From assembly GCA_036244855.1 (NCBI GenBank), contig BQKZ01001875.1, forward strand, positions 4,175 to 68,174: a stretch of 64,000 nucleotides of DNA, read 5' to 3'. The position numbers and the translations under genes are program-made. Shown here in pieces: positions 25,601-37,600 of this stretch. Source of the DNA: Temnopleurus reevesii (lineage: Eukaryota; Echinodermata; Echinoidea; Temnopleuroida; Temnopleuridae). How positions within the stretch are numbered: the stretch's first letter is position 1; each line of letters begins with the position of its first letter. The notes below the pieces were generated by a model that ran no database searches, was not told the DNA's origin, and saw only the letters and a program-made list of their open reading frames with translations.

Positions 25601-28600
25601 GCCAACCAGCATGGTGGGGTGAAAGTGAAGATCCCTCACTGGATAGCAGCACTTCTTCTGACAACCCGAGCTAATAGTTTTTCTTCATCTTACTTCTCAT
25701 AAATACCCTTACTCTTGTTTTTAATCAGATCANAATTTGTAATTATTTAGAACGTATAAGGCAGATTTGGTAAAGAATGATTACACATATAATTTGAAAT
25801 TGATTAGAATATTTCTTTGGATTGCACTACTTTTTTTATGGATATATATATGTGGATATATATATATATGTACTTATATCAATATAGTTATGATTCTGCA
25901 AAATAACTGACAGTGCTCAACCAGAAAGGGGGCGAAGTATTTTATATTCATACAGAATAAGTTACGAGTATACTTGTCGTACAGACTGTTTCACCCGCTG
26001 AAGAACCTTTGGGTGAAACAGTCTGTATGACAAGTATACTCGGAACTTATTCTGTATATACAATATATGTACATACATGTATATAAAGACACCAGTATGG
26101 TAAAATGCAAACAAAAGAAGGCTTAAGGATAACACTTTGCTAAAAGTCAACTGGCGTACTTAAAACATTGTTTCCTTTGGGTTGTGTCTCTCAGGGAGAG
26201 TTTTTTTTATAAATTTATTAATTGATTAATATACATGTCCATGTTATTCTTGATTTATAGATTTGCTTATTCACTTTCCTTGCCATTAAACCACTCCTTT
26301 TTCTTGAGGTTGAAATTACATATTTCCAATTCTCTGTGATGTAATGTTTCACCATCTGCTGTTGGCTTTATCAGACGAATGATGTAGCTGTTGAAAGTAT
26401 ATCAAAGGGGGAAGGAGAGATGTTTTTGTCTATTTTGTCATTTACCAACAACCTATGATTCTCCTCTGTTTAGCCAACCAACATGATATGGCCTTTCTTC
26501 CCACCGACAATAAGTGATGTCAGACGATATCCCACAATACCGATATTGATCTTTTTAAGTTGGGGAAGTGACTTCTCTTTAGAAAAGCTAATTAATGCAC
26601 ATGCTCTTACTATAATTTCTTAAAATTGCCAATTTTTGCAACATCATCAGAGGTACTTTGTGTTACATTAAAGAAACACCAATCAGGAAATATTTTTTAA
26701 GAAGTATATCAAAGCAAATGTAATTTCTAGTCTTTTTTTGCCTTCAGATCATCGACAGCAACTCATGGTTCTCCTCTGTACGGCCAGCCAGCATGGTGGG
26801 GAGTCTGTGAAAATCCTTTGGTAGTCATTTGACATCATGATCTAACAGTTCCATCTGATACGCAGGACCCAGAGCTAATACTTGTTACTTTTTTCCCCCT
26901 ATTCAGATCATCGACCAGCAACTCGTGGTTCTCCCCTGTACGGCCAGCTAGCATGATGGGGTGAGAGTGAAGATCCTTCATAGTATGGAAGTACGTCTTC
27001 AACAACCTATGAAAGCTAATATTTTTCCTATTTCTTTTATCTCATAAATACTCTTTACTCTTGTTTTTCTTCAGATCATCGACCAGCAACTCGTGGTTCT
27101 CCCCTGTACGGCCAGCCAGCATGGTGGGGTGAGAGTGAAGATCCTTCATAGTATGGAAGTACGTCTTCAACAACCTATGAAAGCTAGTATTTTTCCTGTT
27201 TCCTTTATCTCATAAATACTCCTTACTCCAGATCATCGACCAGCAACTCATGGTTCTCCTCTGTATGGCCAGCCAGCATGGTGGGGTGAGAATGAAGATC
27301 CTTGCTGGATGGAAACACTTCTTCTGACAACCTGACCTAATAGTTATTCTTTCTTTTATCTCATAAATACTCTGAAGATCCTTCGTCGCATGTGAACACT
27401 TCACCGGACAATCTGAGCTATATTTTTCCTGTTTTTTTTATCTCGTATATACTCTTTACTTTTCTTCTTTGATCAGATCATCGATCATCTGACAACCAAA
27501 GCTAATATTTTTCCTATTTCTTTTATCTCATAAATACTCTTTACTCTTGTTTTTCTTCAGATCATCGACCAGCAACTCATGGTTCTCCTCTGTATGGCCA
27601 GCCAGCATGGTGGGGAGAGAGTGAAGATCCTTCACCTGATGGAAGCACTTCACCGGAAGACCTGAGACCCAGAACTAATACTTACTCAACTCAAGGTATG
27701 GAAAATAATTTGAAGGGTATCTTTAAACACCTCTTTGGTCGATAGTGTAACTGTAGGAGAACTCAAACTATTAAAGAGATGGTATATTATGTGAAGAAAG
27801 TTGTCCCAATTGAATAAGCTTCTTCAAGGCACTTTTACGTATGGCCTATGCAATGACTTTCCCCCATACATTTTTGAGTGGCCATGATTGTACCTTCACC
27901 TCAAATTTTATATGAGTTCAGCAAGTTTTCCAGGTCTTGCTCACACCTTTAATGTTCAAATTTTCTGGGAATAGAATTGCTTGTTTTCTTTATGTAGCTG
28001 AAAGATATATACATTTGCTTGGTGGTTTTGGCAGAACTGCTTAGGTCCATGAGAGTTGCTTTGGTTGATGTAATGCCACAGTAGAGCACACTGTATTACC
28101 ATGTATTATTATAATTATTATAATTATTATTATTGAAGAGTTTCCTAAATAGTGTCATGCATCCTTCCTATCACTCTTCCAGGTTCATCTGACGATAACC
28201 GACCTCTAGAATCACCCTCCACCCACGAGCGCCCCTCCAGGCTTCCCGCCAACGAGCCAGAGCGGGACATCCCCGTCGTCATCTATAACCGCACGGACCG
28301 TCGCACCACCCCCCAGCATCAAGAACCTCCTCCCCGCCCAGACCCCCAGGCAGAGATCACCCTGATGGCGGCCAGCGAGAAGGCCATCGGGTTCACCATC
28401 GACTTTGGCGGGGGCAACGATGCCGCGCCAAAGATGGCGCGGCCGGATAGCCTGCAGAACTGCATCCCGCAGAACGTGAGGCAGAAGATAGAGAAGAGCA
28501 CCCGCATGATGGAGGAGCTCAAGGCGGAAAGGCTCATGAAGAAGAGTCAGGAGGAGGAAGCAGTCATGCAGGTTAGAGGTTCAAGTATTTTCTTAAGATG

Positions 28601-31600
28601 TGGATTCAAGCAATAGGCGGGTCTTCTTAGTGGTTCAAGTTCATGCATGTTTCTTGCAAGTAAATATTGTCATGGCATTTTTTCAATCTGATAGCTATAA
28701 TTGGACAATACTTGGAATATAAGTGGCTAACATTATTTGTTGCTATGTTGGCTAGCTCTCTGGGAAGTTTTTTTGAGATTTTGATAACACTTCATAAAAT
28801 ATGCATCTATTAAGAAACCTAACCAATTTAGAGCACCTGTTTGCAGGGGACATAGGATTTATGAATTATCCTTGGATGAGGTCTACTTTACAATTGGCAT
28901 TACAGTCTTTCAGAGGGACATAGGCAAAAAATGACAGCATCAATATGAGACATGGGACTCTCTATATCATAGGGGGTTGTATGAATTTGCATACTAACAT
29001 GTTACTACGTAATGAATTTATGTACAGAAAATCTGACATAACAATACTTGCATAATTTTGAAATGACTGTTCATTGTAGCATTTTTTTTAGTGTTCAAAT
29101 GGTTTTATGCAATGATTTTGTATTTGTATGACCACTTATACTAGATAATGGTTTTGATACGCTTTGATATCAATGTAGATAAATCCACCTGTGTACTTTT
29201 TTCATATTGAAAAAGTGTTTTTCAAAGCTGAAAGTATCGATGTATGAATATTTCAATATAGATAATTCCACTGGTTTACTTCTTTCATATTGAAAAAGTG
29301 CTTGTCAAAGCTGAAAGTATCAATGTACGAATATTAGTTTTACGTCCCAAACAGGGAATTTAAACAATGGCAATGTCACTTTTGTGCCCACAAACCTCTC
29401 TTGTTGTGTATGAGTCATCAGTGCAAAGCTAAAGCAGTGTAACGAACTGTTCTCGACCTCCGCTGCACTAATCCTTTGATAATTCAGATGAGCACTTGGT
29501 AACCCAATTGAGATGCAATAAATGACTAACTGGTTACTCTTCATTATATATACCTATATTTGCATACAGATGGGTAGGTAAAAAAGCTAAATTAAACTTC
29601 CATGGCTTTAGATGCACCTGTTTCAGAGTTCCTGGTTTCAAAGTAATGCCATATGATTCTTTTTGGTGTGTATAGAATGAAAGTGTATCATATTTCACTG
29701 AAGACGATGATGGATCCAAGAAAATAATTTCCTCGTTGGGATTTTCATATTTACCCCAGATGTAGTAACTGTCTTCCCGTCTTATTAACCCACACGGAGC
29801 GGGAATTTATTTTAGAGCAAATTCAGCTTTTTTTTCCTTCCTCAATGTGCAACATTAGTAGATTCTGTTCTTTTTCTGTAATATTTCACTTAAGTATAAA
29901 GGCCCGTGCACACCAAGCACGGCACGGCATCACGGCACGGTTTTTACGCGATTTCTCCCCTGTGATTGGCCAATAGTGAAGCATCCTTTGCGCAGAGGAG
30001 CGCGCTGACCAATAACAACCAAGATAGCGCGTTAGTACCGTGCCGTTATGCCGTGCCGTGTTTGGTGTGCCCGGGCCTTAATGCTACTAAAGTGTTATCC
30101 TTGCTCAAAATGTGCTATAAAGGTTGCCATGTGTCTGGAAATAGTAATTTTGACTGTGTAGTGTTTGAAGGGTTTTAAATGAATTTAAGAATTGTTTTGT
30201 AGTTTTAAAAAATCCCTGCCCCGAATGACAAACTGTTGGACAATGACAATGATTAGGTTGTGTGTATAATTTTACCCCTTATTCCTCTTGTATGTTGTAT
30301 ATTTCTTGCTTCCTTGAATTAAAAGATATTGAAATCAATACACAGCATGTGTTGAATCATATTGACAGGGTTAAAATGTTCCCCCTAGAACAAACTCTAT
30401 TGAAAAACCGTACAAGGTTTGAAGGAAGCAGACAGGCGAAGGGTTAAATCAGTGGAGGTCTTTTGAGAGGCCCTTAGTAACTAGGTTACGATGTGAAGGT
30501 CTTGTCGGGAAGATCAGATAAGGGGGCAAAGATGATGAATCTTTACTTGTAGAGTCACTCTCGGGGTAGACCTCAGAACGGAGCACTTTCACTGCCAGAG
30601 ACTTTACTTGGCGTCATTTTTTGACAGCATCTTTGTGGGGTGTCGTTTTTTGGCAGTGATCAGTATTTAGTAGTAAATTTCATGATGGGTTTGTTGAGCA
30701 TGTTGTTCATGAAAAAGGTGAGTAGTTGAACATTAATCTGAATAATATGGTTGTTACGGCTCTTAGTATTAAACCAGGTTAGGGTGTGAAGGTCTCGTTT
30801 GAAGATCAGATAATGGGGGGGGGGGCAAAAATGATGATTCTTGCATGGTAGAGTCACTCTTTTGGTAGACCTCAGAACGGAGGACTTTCACTGCCAGGGA
30901 TTTTACAAGGCATCACTTTTTTGTCAGCATCTTTGTGGGGTGTCATTTTTGACAGTGATAATCATTTGGTGCGAAATTTCATGATGGGTTTGTTGAGCAT
31001 GTTGAACATGAAATAGGTGAGTAGTTTTACATTAATCAAAATAAACTGGTTGTTGATTTGTTTCAATGTGAATTCTTGATCAATACTTTTGTTTCAATGC
31101 CTCATCATATTTTTTATAATTCATAAAGAGAACTGCTGAAACTGAACATCCGATAATAGAGAGCTGTGGAGTAAAATGAAGTAAATAAAGCTCAAAGTTG
31201 ATCGAAAGCTCAAACTCTTTTTTTACTACATATTTTTTTTATTAGATTTTTCTATCACAAAGCTAGGTGAAAAATTATCGTAGGTGGAATAGAAATGAAT
31301 GTACATTGTCGTAAATGAAAGCCATCTATATTTTCAATGAAATCCCATCTTGAATCAGTAACTATCGCACTTTGCAGACTGTATATCTTCAGGGATTGAT
31401 AATTTTTTTTACCCATCCAAGCTTTTGTTTTTATACATCTTTTTCTGATTTTACAACACACTCCTACCTACTTCTTAGAGCAAAATTGTGGATACTTAAA
31501 TTTTGTTTAAGTCTAACCAGGTGGGGATAGTTTGTGAAGTTTAAGTGGGCTACCCAGCTAATAAATGATATCATTATTTCTATTCTTAACTTTCTATTGC

Positions 31601-34600
31601 GCCACAGAGCCCCAGGGCTTCACCACTCTCCTCCAGGAACGATGGATGGTCTACTGGAGGACCAGCGAGTCGACGGACGCCTAAAGGTACACCGGAGACA
31701 CCGTCACCGGGCTACCAAGGTATGCTTGTCTTCATTTTCTCCCACTATTTTAATAAAAAAAGCTAATTCTATTAGATTTGCATGCTTCATCATTTCAATT
31801 CTGTTTCTTCCAATCTACTTCCATCACTTGACATACCTAGACTATGTTGCATCAAGTTACAAAAAACTTAAAGAATGACTGCTAATTTGTATGGGTCGTT
31901 CTTGTGCTGAATACACGTAATATTATAATCGTTACGCACAAGAACTGATACCAGTCATTCTTAAAAGTAGTTTTTAGAGTCATTTTTATCTTAGTGAAAG
32001 ACTGCCCAGGACCTTGCTGCATAAGCCTTTGATGACAATTTGTCATTAATGGCAACATTTTTTGAAGTACTTGAAAGATATGGTGACATTTGCACAAGCT
32101 TTTGAATTTAGAATTTTATAATGTGAAAGTGTGTCTAATATACATTTACACTCCAAGACATACTGTGCATTTTTTGACTGAAAAAACCCTGGATTCACAT
32201 CTGTCTTTTCGTCAAATAATATAACTTTTTACATGCATTACAAATGATATTTTGACCCTTTAAATATTTTTCCAAAATTTTTTCCCCAAAGTGCATGTAT
32301 GATGAATATGTGTGTGGATGACAACTTAAAGATAATTTTTTTGCTTGATATTCCATTTTTTTTACAAAGCCGACATGAACTTCCAGCAGATGCAGCGCAA
32401 GAACAAAAACTCCAACTGTCTTTCAGAGCCCCTCCCTCCCAGCCACATACGCCAAAGAACTTTTGTGAAATCCAGTAGCAAGAATAAGCAACAGCAACAG
32501 CAACAACAACAACAACCTGCCCGAGCATCCCCCGTCCCCACGACCCCCACCACTCCTGTCAGCCCGGGGGTGGATACTGTGGACGACACGGAGGACGACT
32601 CCAACTACCAGGACGACATCGAAGGAGACGGAGAGGGAAGGGACGATGTCAGTGAGGCGGGGACGTACACCATCGAGAGCGACTCCCAGTCCAAGGATGC
32701 TGCTCAGGAGGCGAGGAATAGAATCAATGAGGAGTTTGGCGAGGAGGAAGAGGAGGAGAAGATCCCAAGTGATGATGATACGGATAAAGATGTTGGGGAT
32801 GAGGAGATGGAGGAAGAGGAAGAGGAGGTGTTCACAGGGAAGCAGAACGGTGGGAGCAGACTGGAGAAGGCTGGGCCAGGACTGAGAGTGAGAGGCGAAG
32901 GGAGCAGCAGAACGGCTGTGGATAAGATTGAGGATATTGAAACAAAGGTAAGAGATTTTTTGTACAAAATAATTCTCATTCTGTAGTAGCAAAAGTAGTA
33001 AATTGTATGTAGACAAATATAGTATTGTAATGTTTGAACATTACAATGTTTGAACTGGAAGTTTGTGTGGGGATAGTGTATTTTGAGATTAAAATATATT
33101 TGAGAAATGATGAATGATTTTTATTTGACAAACTGTATGAATTTACGTGTTACATTGCAAAAAATGTGGGTAATAAATACGCTTATACGATTGTACTTCA
33201 GCACGTGTTCATGCACGAGATACTCAATTACATACATTAGTGAAGAACAGAATTGATACATGTACATCATTCACTTAAATTAGGTTTGTGTACAGCCAAG
33301 CATGCTTATCATTCAGAGCATTTTGAATCATATGATGATATAAAATAAACAAATACAATGTCCAGCCATTCTATGCATTTTTTTCTGTCACATGTGCTGT
33401 TGGTTTCCTCTCTGTGAGGTTCCCATTTAACAGTACATCTGTATAAATGTTATTGATTGAATACAAGTTGCAGCTGGGTATCAAAGATGGACTCTGCTGA
33501 TTTTGATCCAGAAAATTTCAGTTTTTAAGATTTGGCAAGCATTTCTTTCATTTGGAAGCATTTGTAGTGTTAGGAAGAAAAGGGGAAATGAGCATAGAGA
33601 CGTAATGCTGGACTGTGATAGATTAGATGCCAAATCTACTTCAATCAGAAAACATGGACAAGACTCTTATAGAGTGCTCTGCATATTATGGATGTTTGAA
33701 CGTTACCATCTAACGTAGTTAAAAAAAAGTTTAAAAGATATATGGATATTAAGATATTTGTATATTGTAAGAAAGTTGTGATCAAGTGACTTGTGACTGA
33801 TCACAAAAATATTTCAATCTTGCCTCTTTTAGAATAAAAGGGAAATGAAAGATAGACTTTATATTGTATAACAAATATCCATAATCAAGAAGAATTTACT
33901 CAAATACACTACTATGAAAAGTTATGGATCTGTATCAAGTATATATTCATTTTCTTATGGGTTACCATATTTTTAGAAATACCCCTGATGAAACATGTTA
34001 TCAAACACATTGCAAGAATTTTTCCAGATGAATGATTTCAGTTTTCTATGAAACTTCTATGTATGTAGTGTATGTCATCAAAATGTCATCTGCTTAAAAG
34101 TTAGGTTTCTTCTAATAGGATGAGGTATACTTCTTTGGTTTTGTTTATGTTACCTGTTTTATTAATTAAAGAATTATATGGTTAGAACTTAAGACAAGAA
34201 TAATGAATTTTACCATTTTATCATGATGCCAATTTAAAAACTTCAACAAACCCAATGGCCCACCATGACCACCAACTCTGCCATTCCCCCATGCCATCAG
34301 TCGAGATTGAGCACTGTATGGACAATTTCGAGCACTGTGCTGCCAATTTAGTGATCAAACAAATATTCAATTCAAATGTTTTTGCAGCATAAAGGAGGTA
34401 CAGGCTATCAGTGGGTTCAGCAATGGGCCACCATGACCACCAAATCTGCCCCTCCACACGCTACCAGTTCAGATAGCATATTATATTGCCAATTTGATGA
34501 TCAATCCTTAATAATTATCGTCTTGTAGCATAAAGGAGGTCCAGGCACCCCTCCATGGGTTCAGCAATGGGCCACTGTGACCACCAACTCTACCCCTTCA

Positions 34601-37600
34601 TAACTAATGTACCTCGCCAGTCCTTATAAAACACTGTGCTGCCAATTTGAACACTCTAATGCCAATTTTTTAATCAAACTCAACTACCTATCTAATATTC
34701 TCTTGCAGCATAAAGGCGGTCCAGGCACCCCTCAATGGGTTCAGCAATGGGCCACCATGACCACCAACTCTGCCCCTCTACATGCCACCAGTCCAGATAG
34801 GGCGCCACACCTGTCACCTGATAGATTGATGTCACCTGACAGGCACAATGTGTCAGCTGACCACATCATGGATGGCTATGAGGCTGAGCATTCTTCCAGA
34901 GGTAAGTAAATCCGATGTTTTCATGTTTTTTTTAAATTTCTTACAACCCCACTCGCAATTGACGAGTGAGGGAAAAGGGATGTTTTGAATTTTTGTGCAT
35001 GATGTATGTTTACCCCACCATTGAGTTGTGGTGGATTAGCCTGTATTTTCATACAACATTGTTGATTATGATGCTATGTCAGGGTCTTTTTGTATCCATG
35101 GAAAGGTCTTGTTTGTTTAAGCAGCTTGTAAAATTACAGATTAAGTTTATTTGTCTGTCCCGCTATCTTTCTTTCTCTGTCCCCCTCACTCCTTACTGTC
35201 TTCTTCATCCTCTCCTTCTCTCTCATCGATACTCTATTATTTTTTTCCATCTATATATCACTTGTTGCATTTTTCCTTCTCACTCTCCATTTGCTCTCCC
35301 TCTCTTCTGTACCCTCTTTCCTCTATTCTCTTTTTTCTTCCTATAATTTCTCAATCGTCTACATGTCTGATGATACATACATTTACATCGTTCTAAAACA
35401 TTGGGGATTGCCTGACATGCCATCAAGAGATTTATTACCATAGTAATCGTACGTCAGAATGTTATATTACTCATTCTTTCCCATCATTTCCTGCTAGACC
35501 TTGAATTAATGTTTCACTGTTCAGGTTCACATACATGGAAGCTTGCTGGCAAGGGAACTTCACCCAGACATTGATTTGCTATCATTGAATGAAGAAAAAT
35601 AAGATGGAAAAAAAAGGGAAATTTGAGCTACATCGGAAAATCCAAAATTTATGAATTGTAAATATTTTATTTTTCAGCTGTTCTTGCCATCCTTGCATTG
35701 GCAAATCTGGCATGATCTGTGATGCTATGCATGGAGAATTCCTCATACAATTTGTTTACATCAATTTATTAAGAATAGATAAAAGTCATATACCAAATGA
35801 GGAATGACCAACATTCTTTATGAAATGCCTGCAGAAAAGAAGTAATCATGGAAATTTGTGTATTTGCGGATTTCTCCATGATGCCATCAGATAATTTGCC
35901 AAAGTTGTCTTTTCAAGGATGCTCATCACAGGTGGAAATAATAAATTTAAAAATTCATAACTTTAGAACGTATTATCCGATTGTGCTAAAATTTTCACAT
36001 CTTATTTTTCTTCATTCACTGACAGTACATCAATGTCTGGGGAAGTTCCCCTTTAACAGTTAGTCACCACTCTTATCAGATCTTGATCATGGAAAGATAT
36101 CAAAATGTGATTGCATGATTCACATTATAATACAAGAGTGTAAAAGTTGAAATATCAAATGATTGAACATTTTGTCCAATTGGAATTTTTCTTGTTACCA
36201 TTTATGTTCACATACATAACATGTAAGCATGCAGGGTCTGTAATACTTTGAAAAATTACCCACTACTCTTATCAGATCTTGATCATGGAGAGATGATAAA
36301 ATGTGATTGCGTGATTCACTTTAGAGTACAGGAGTGTGAAAGTTAGAATATCAAATGATCTAGCTTATTGGCCTATCAGAACATGTTTTCCCTCAAGCAT
36401 GCTAGGCCCCTAGTTTTCATGGCTGGTCATGTTCACATTCATGAACTGTAATGCCCCCAATGAGGAGAAACCATAGCAGTTTGAACTAATCATTTTCACA
36501 CCTCTAGAAGTATGCAGGATATGTTCCTTGTTGACAATTACTAGTCACTCTTCTCCGGTTTCCATTGTTGCATGATTTGGTTTGTATAGATTCAGGAGTT
36601 TGCATGATTTTTTTTTTACAAAACTTGAACCATATTATCTTGAATAAAACCCATGTAAAATATCATCTATCAGGCCAGGCTATAGCATCTTTTTCATGTT
36701 CATATTCACATTCATGTAAAAGGATGTAGGATATGTGTATGTTCCTTACCAATAATGACTCATTACTCTTATCAGATCTTGATCATGGAAAGATAGTCAA
36801 ATGTGATTGCATGATTCACTGTAAAATACAGGAGTACGAGAGTTGGAATATCAAATGATTTAACATTTTGTCCAATTGGAGCATGTTTTTCCCCGATTGT
36901 ATTGGGCCCCTATTTTTGTTGTTACCATTCATGTTCACAAACATGTAATCATGCAGGGTCTGTAATACTTTGAACAATTACTCACTACTCTTTATCAGAT
37001 CTTGATCATGGAAAGATAGTAAAATGTGATTGCATGATTCACTGTAGAATACAGGAGTGTGAAAATTAGAATATCAAATGATTTAACATTTTGTCCAATT
37101 GGAGCATGTTTTTCCCTGATTGTATTGGGCCCCTATTTTTCTTATTACCATGCACGTTCACATACATGTAAGCATGCAGGGTCTGTAATACTTTGAACAA
37201 TTACTCACTACTCTTTATCAGATCTTGATCATGGAAAGATACTTAAATGTGATTGCATGATTCACTTTAGAATACAGGAGTGTGAAAGTTGGAATATCAG
37301 ATGATCTAACCTATTGGCCTATGGGAACATATTTTCCCCCAAGCATGCTAGGCCCCTAGTTTTCATAGCTGGTCATGTTCACATTCATGAACAATAATGC
37401 CCCCAATAAGGAGAGGCCCTAGCGATTTGTTACATATAATTTTCACATACATGTACCTGTAAGTTTGCGGAATATGGTCCTTATCGATAATTAATAACCA
37501 TTTTTATCAGCTTTTGATAACAGAAAAGATTTGAAAAAATATGATTGCATGATTCACTGTAGAATACAGGAGTGTGAAAGTTAGAATATCAAATGATTTA

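Larger units (their letters stand above)
24660..27695 (+). repeat. Tandem array of WWGE-exon copies with flanking intron
   Basis: At least nine copies or fragments of the exon with adjoining intron lie head to tail. The closely spaced ones start at 26748, 26907, 27075, 27232, about 27475 and 27561, with steps of about 160 bp. A larger duplication is superimposed: 24660-24900 matches 26165-26410 (shared TTAAACCACTCCT- and GCTGTTGGCTTTATCAGACG-type segments). The last copy is the constitutive exon. Copies share the post-exon tail GACAACCTGAGCTAATA and TATCTCATAAATACTC. Confidence 0.85.
28572..31607 (+). other. Intron 6
   Basis: Contains two tandem duplications (29157-29335 and 30482-31030) and a palindromic Harbinger-like MITE (29900-30078). 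No further exon with a fitting phase was seen. Confidence 0.7.

Noticed and set aside
32345..33016. Long antisense open frames on the minus strand (up to 197 codons) opposite exon 8
   Set aside because: They are Leu/Ser/Val-rich mirror images of the Glu/Asp/Gln codons, with no domain and no splice logic.
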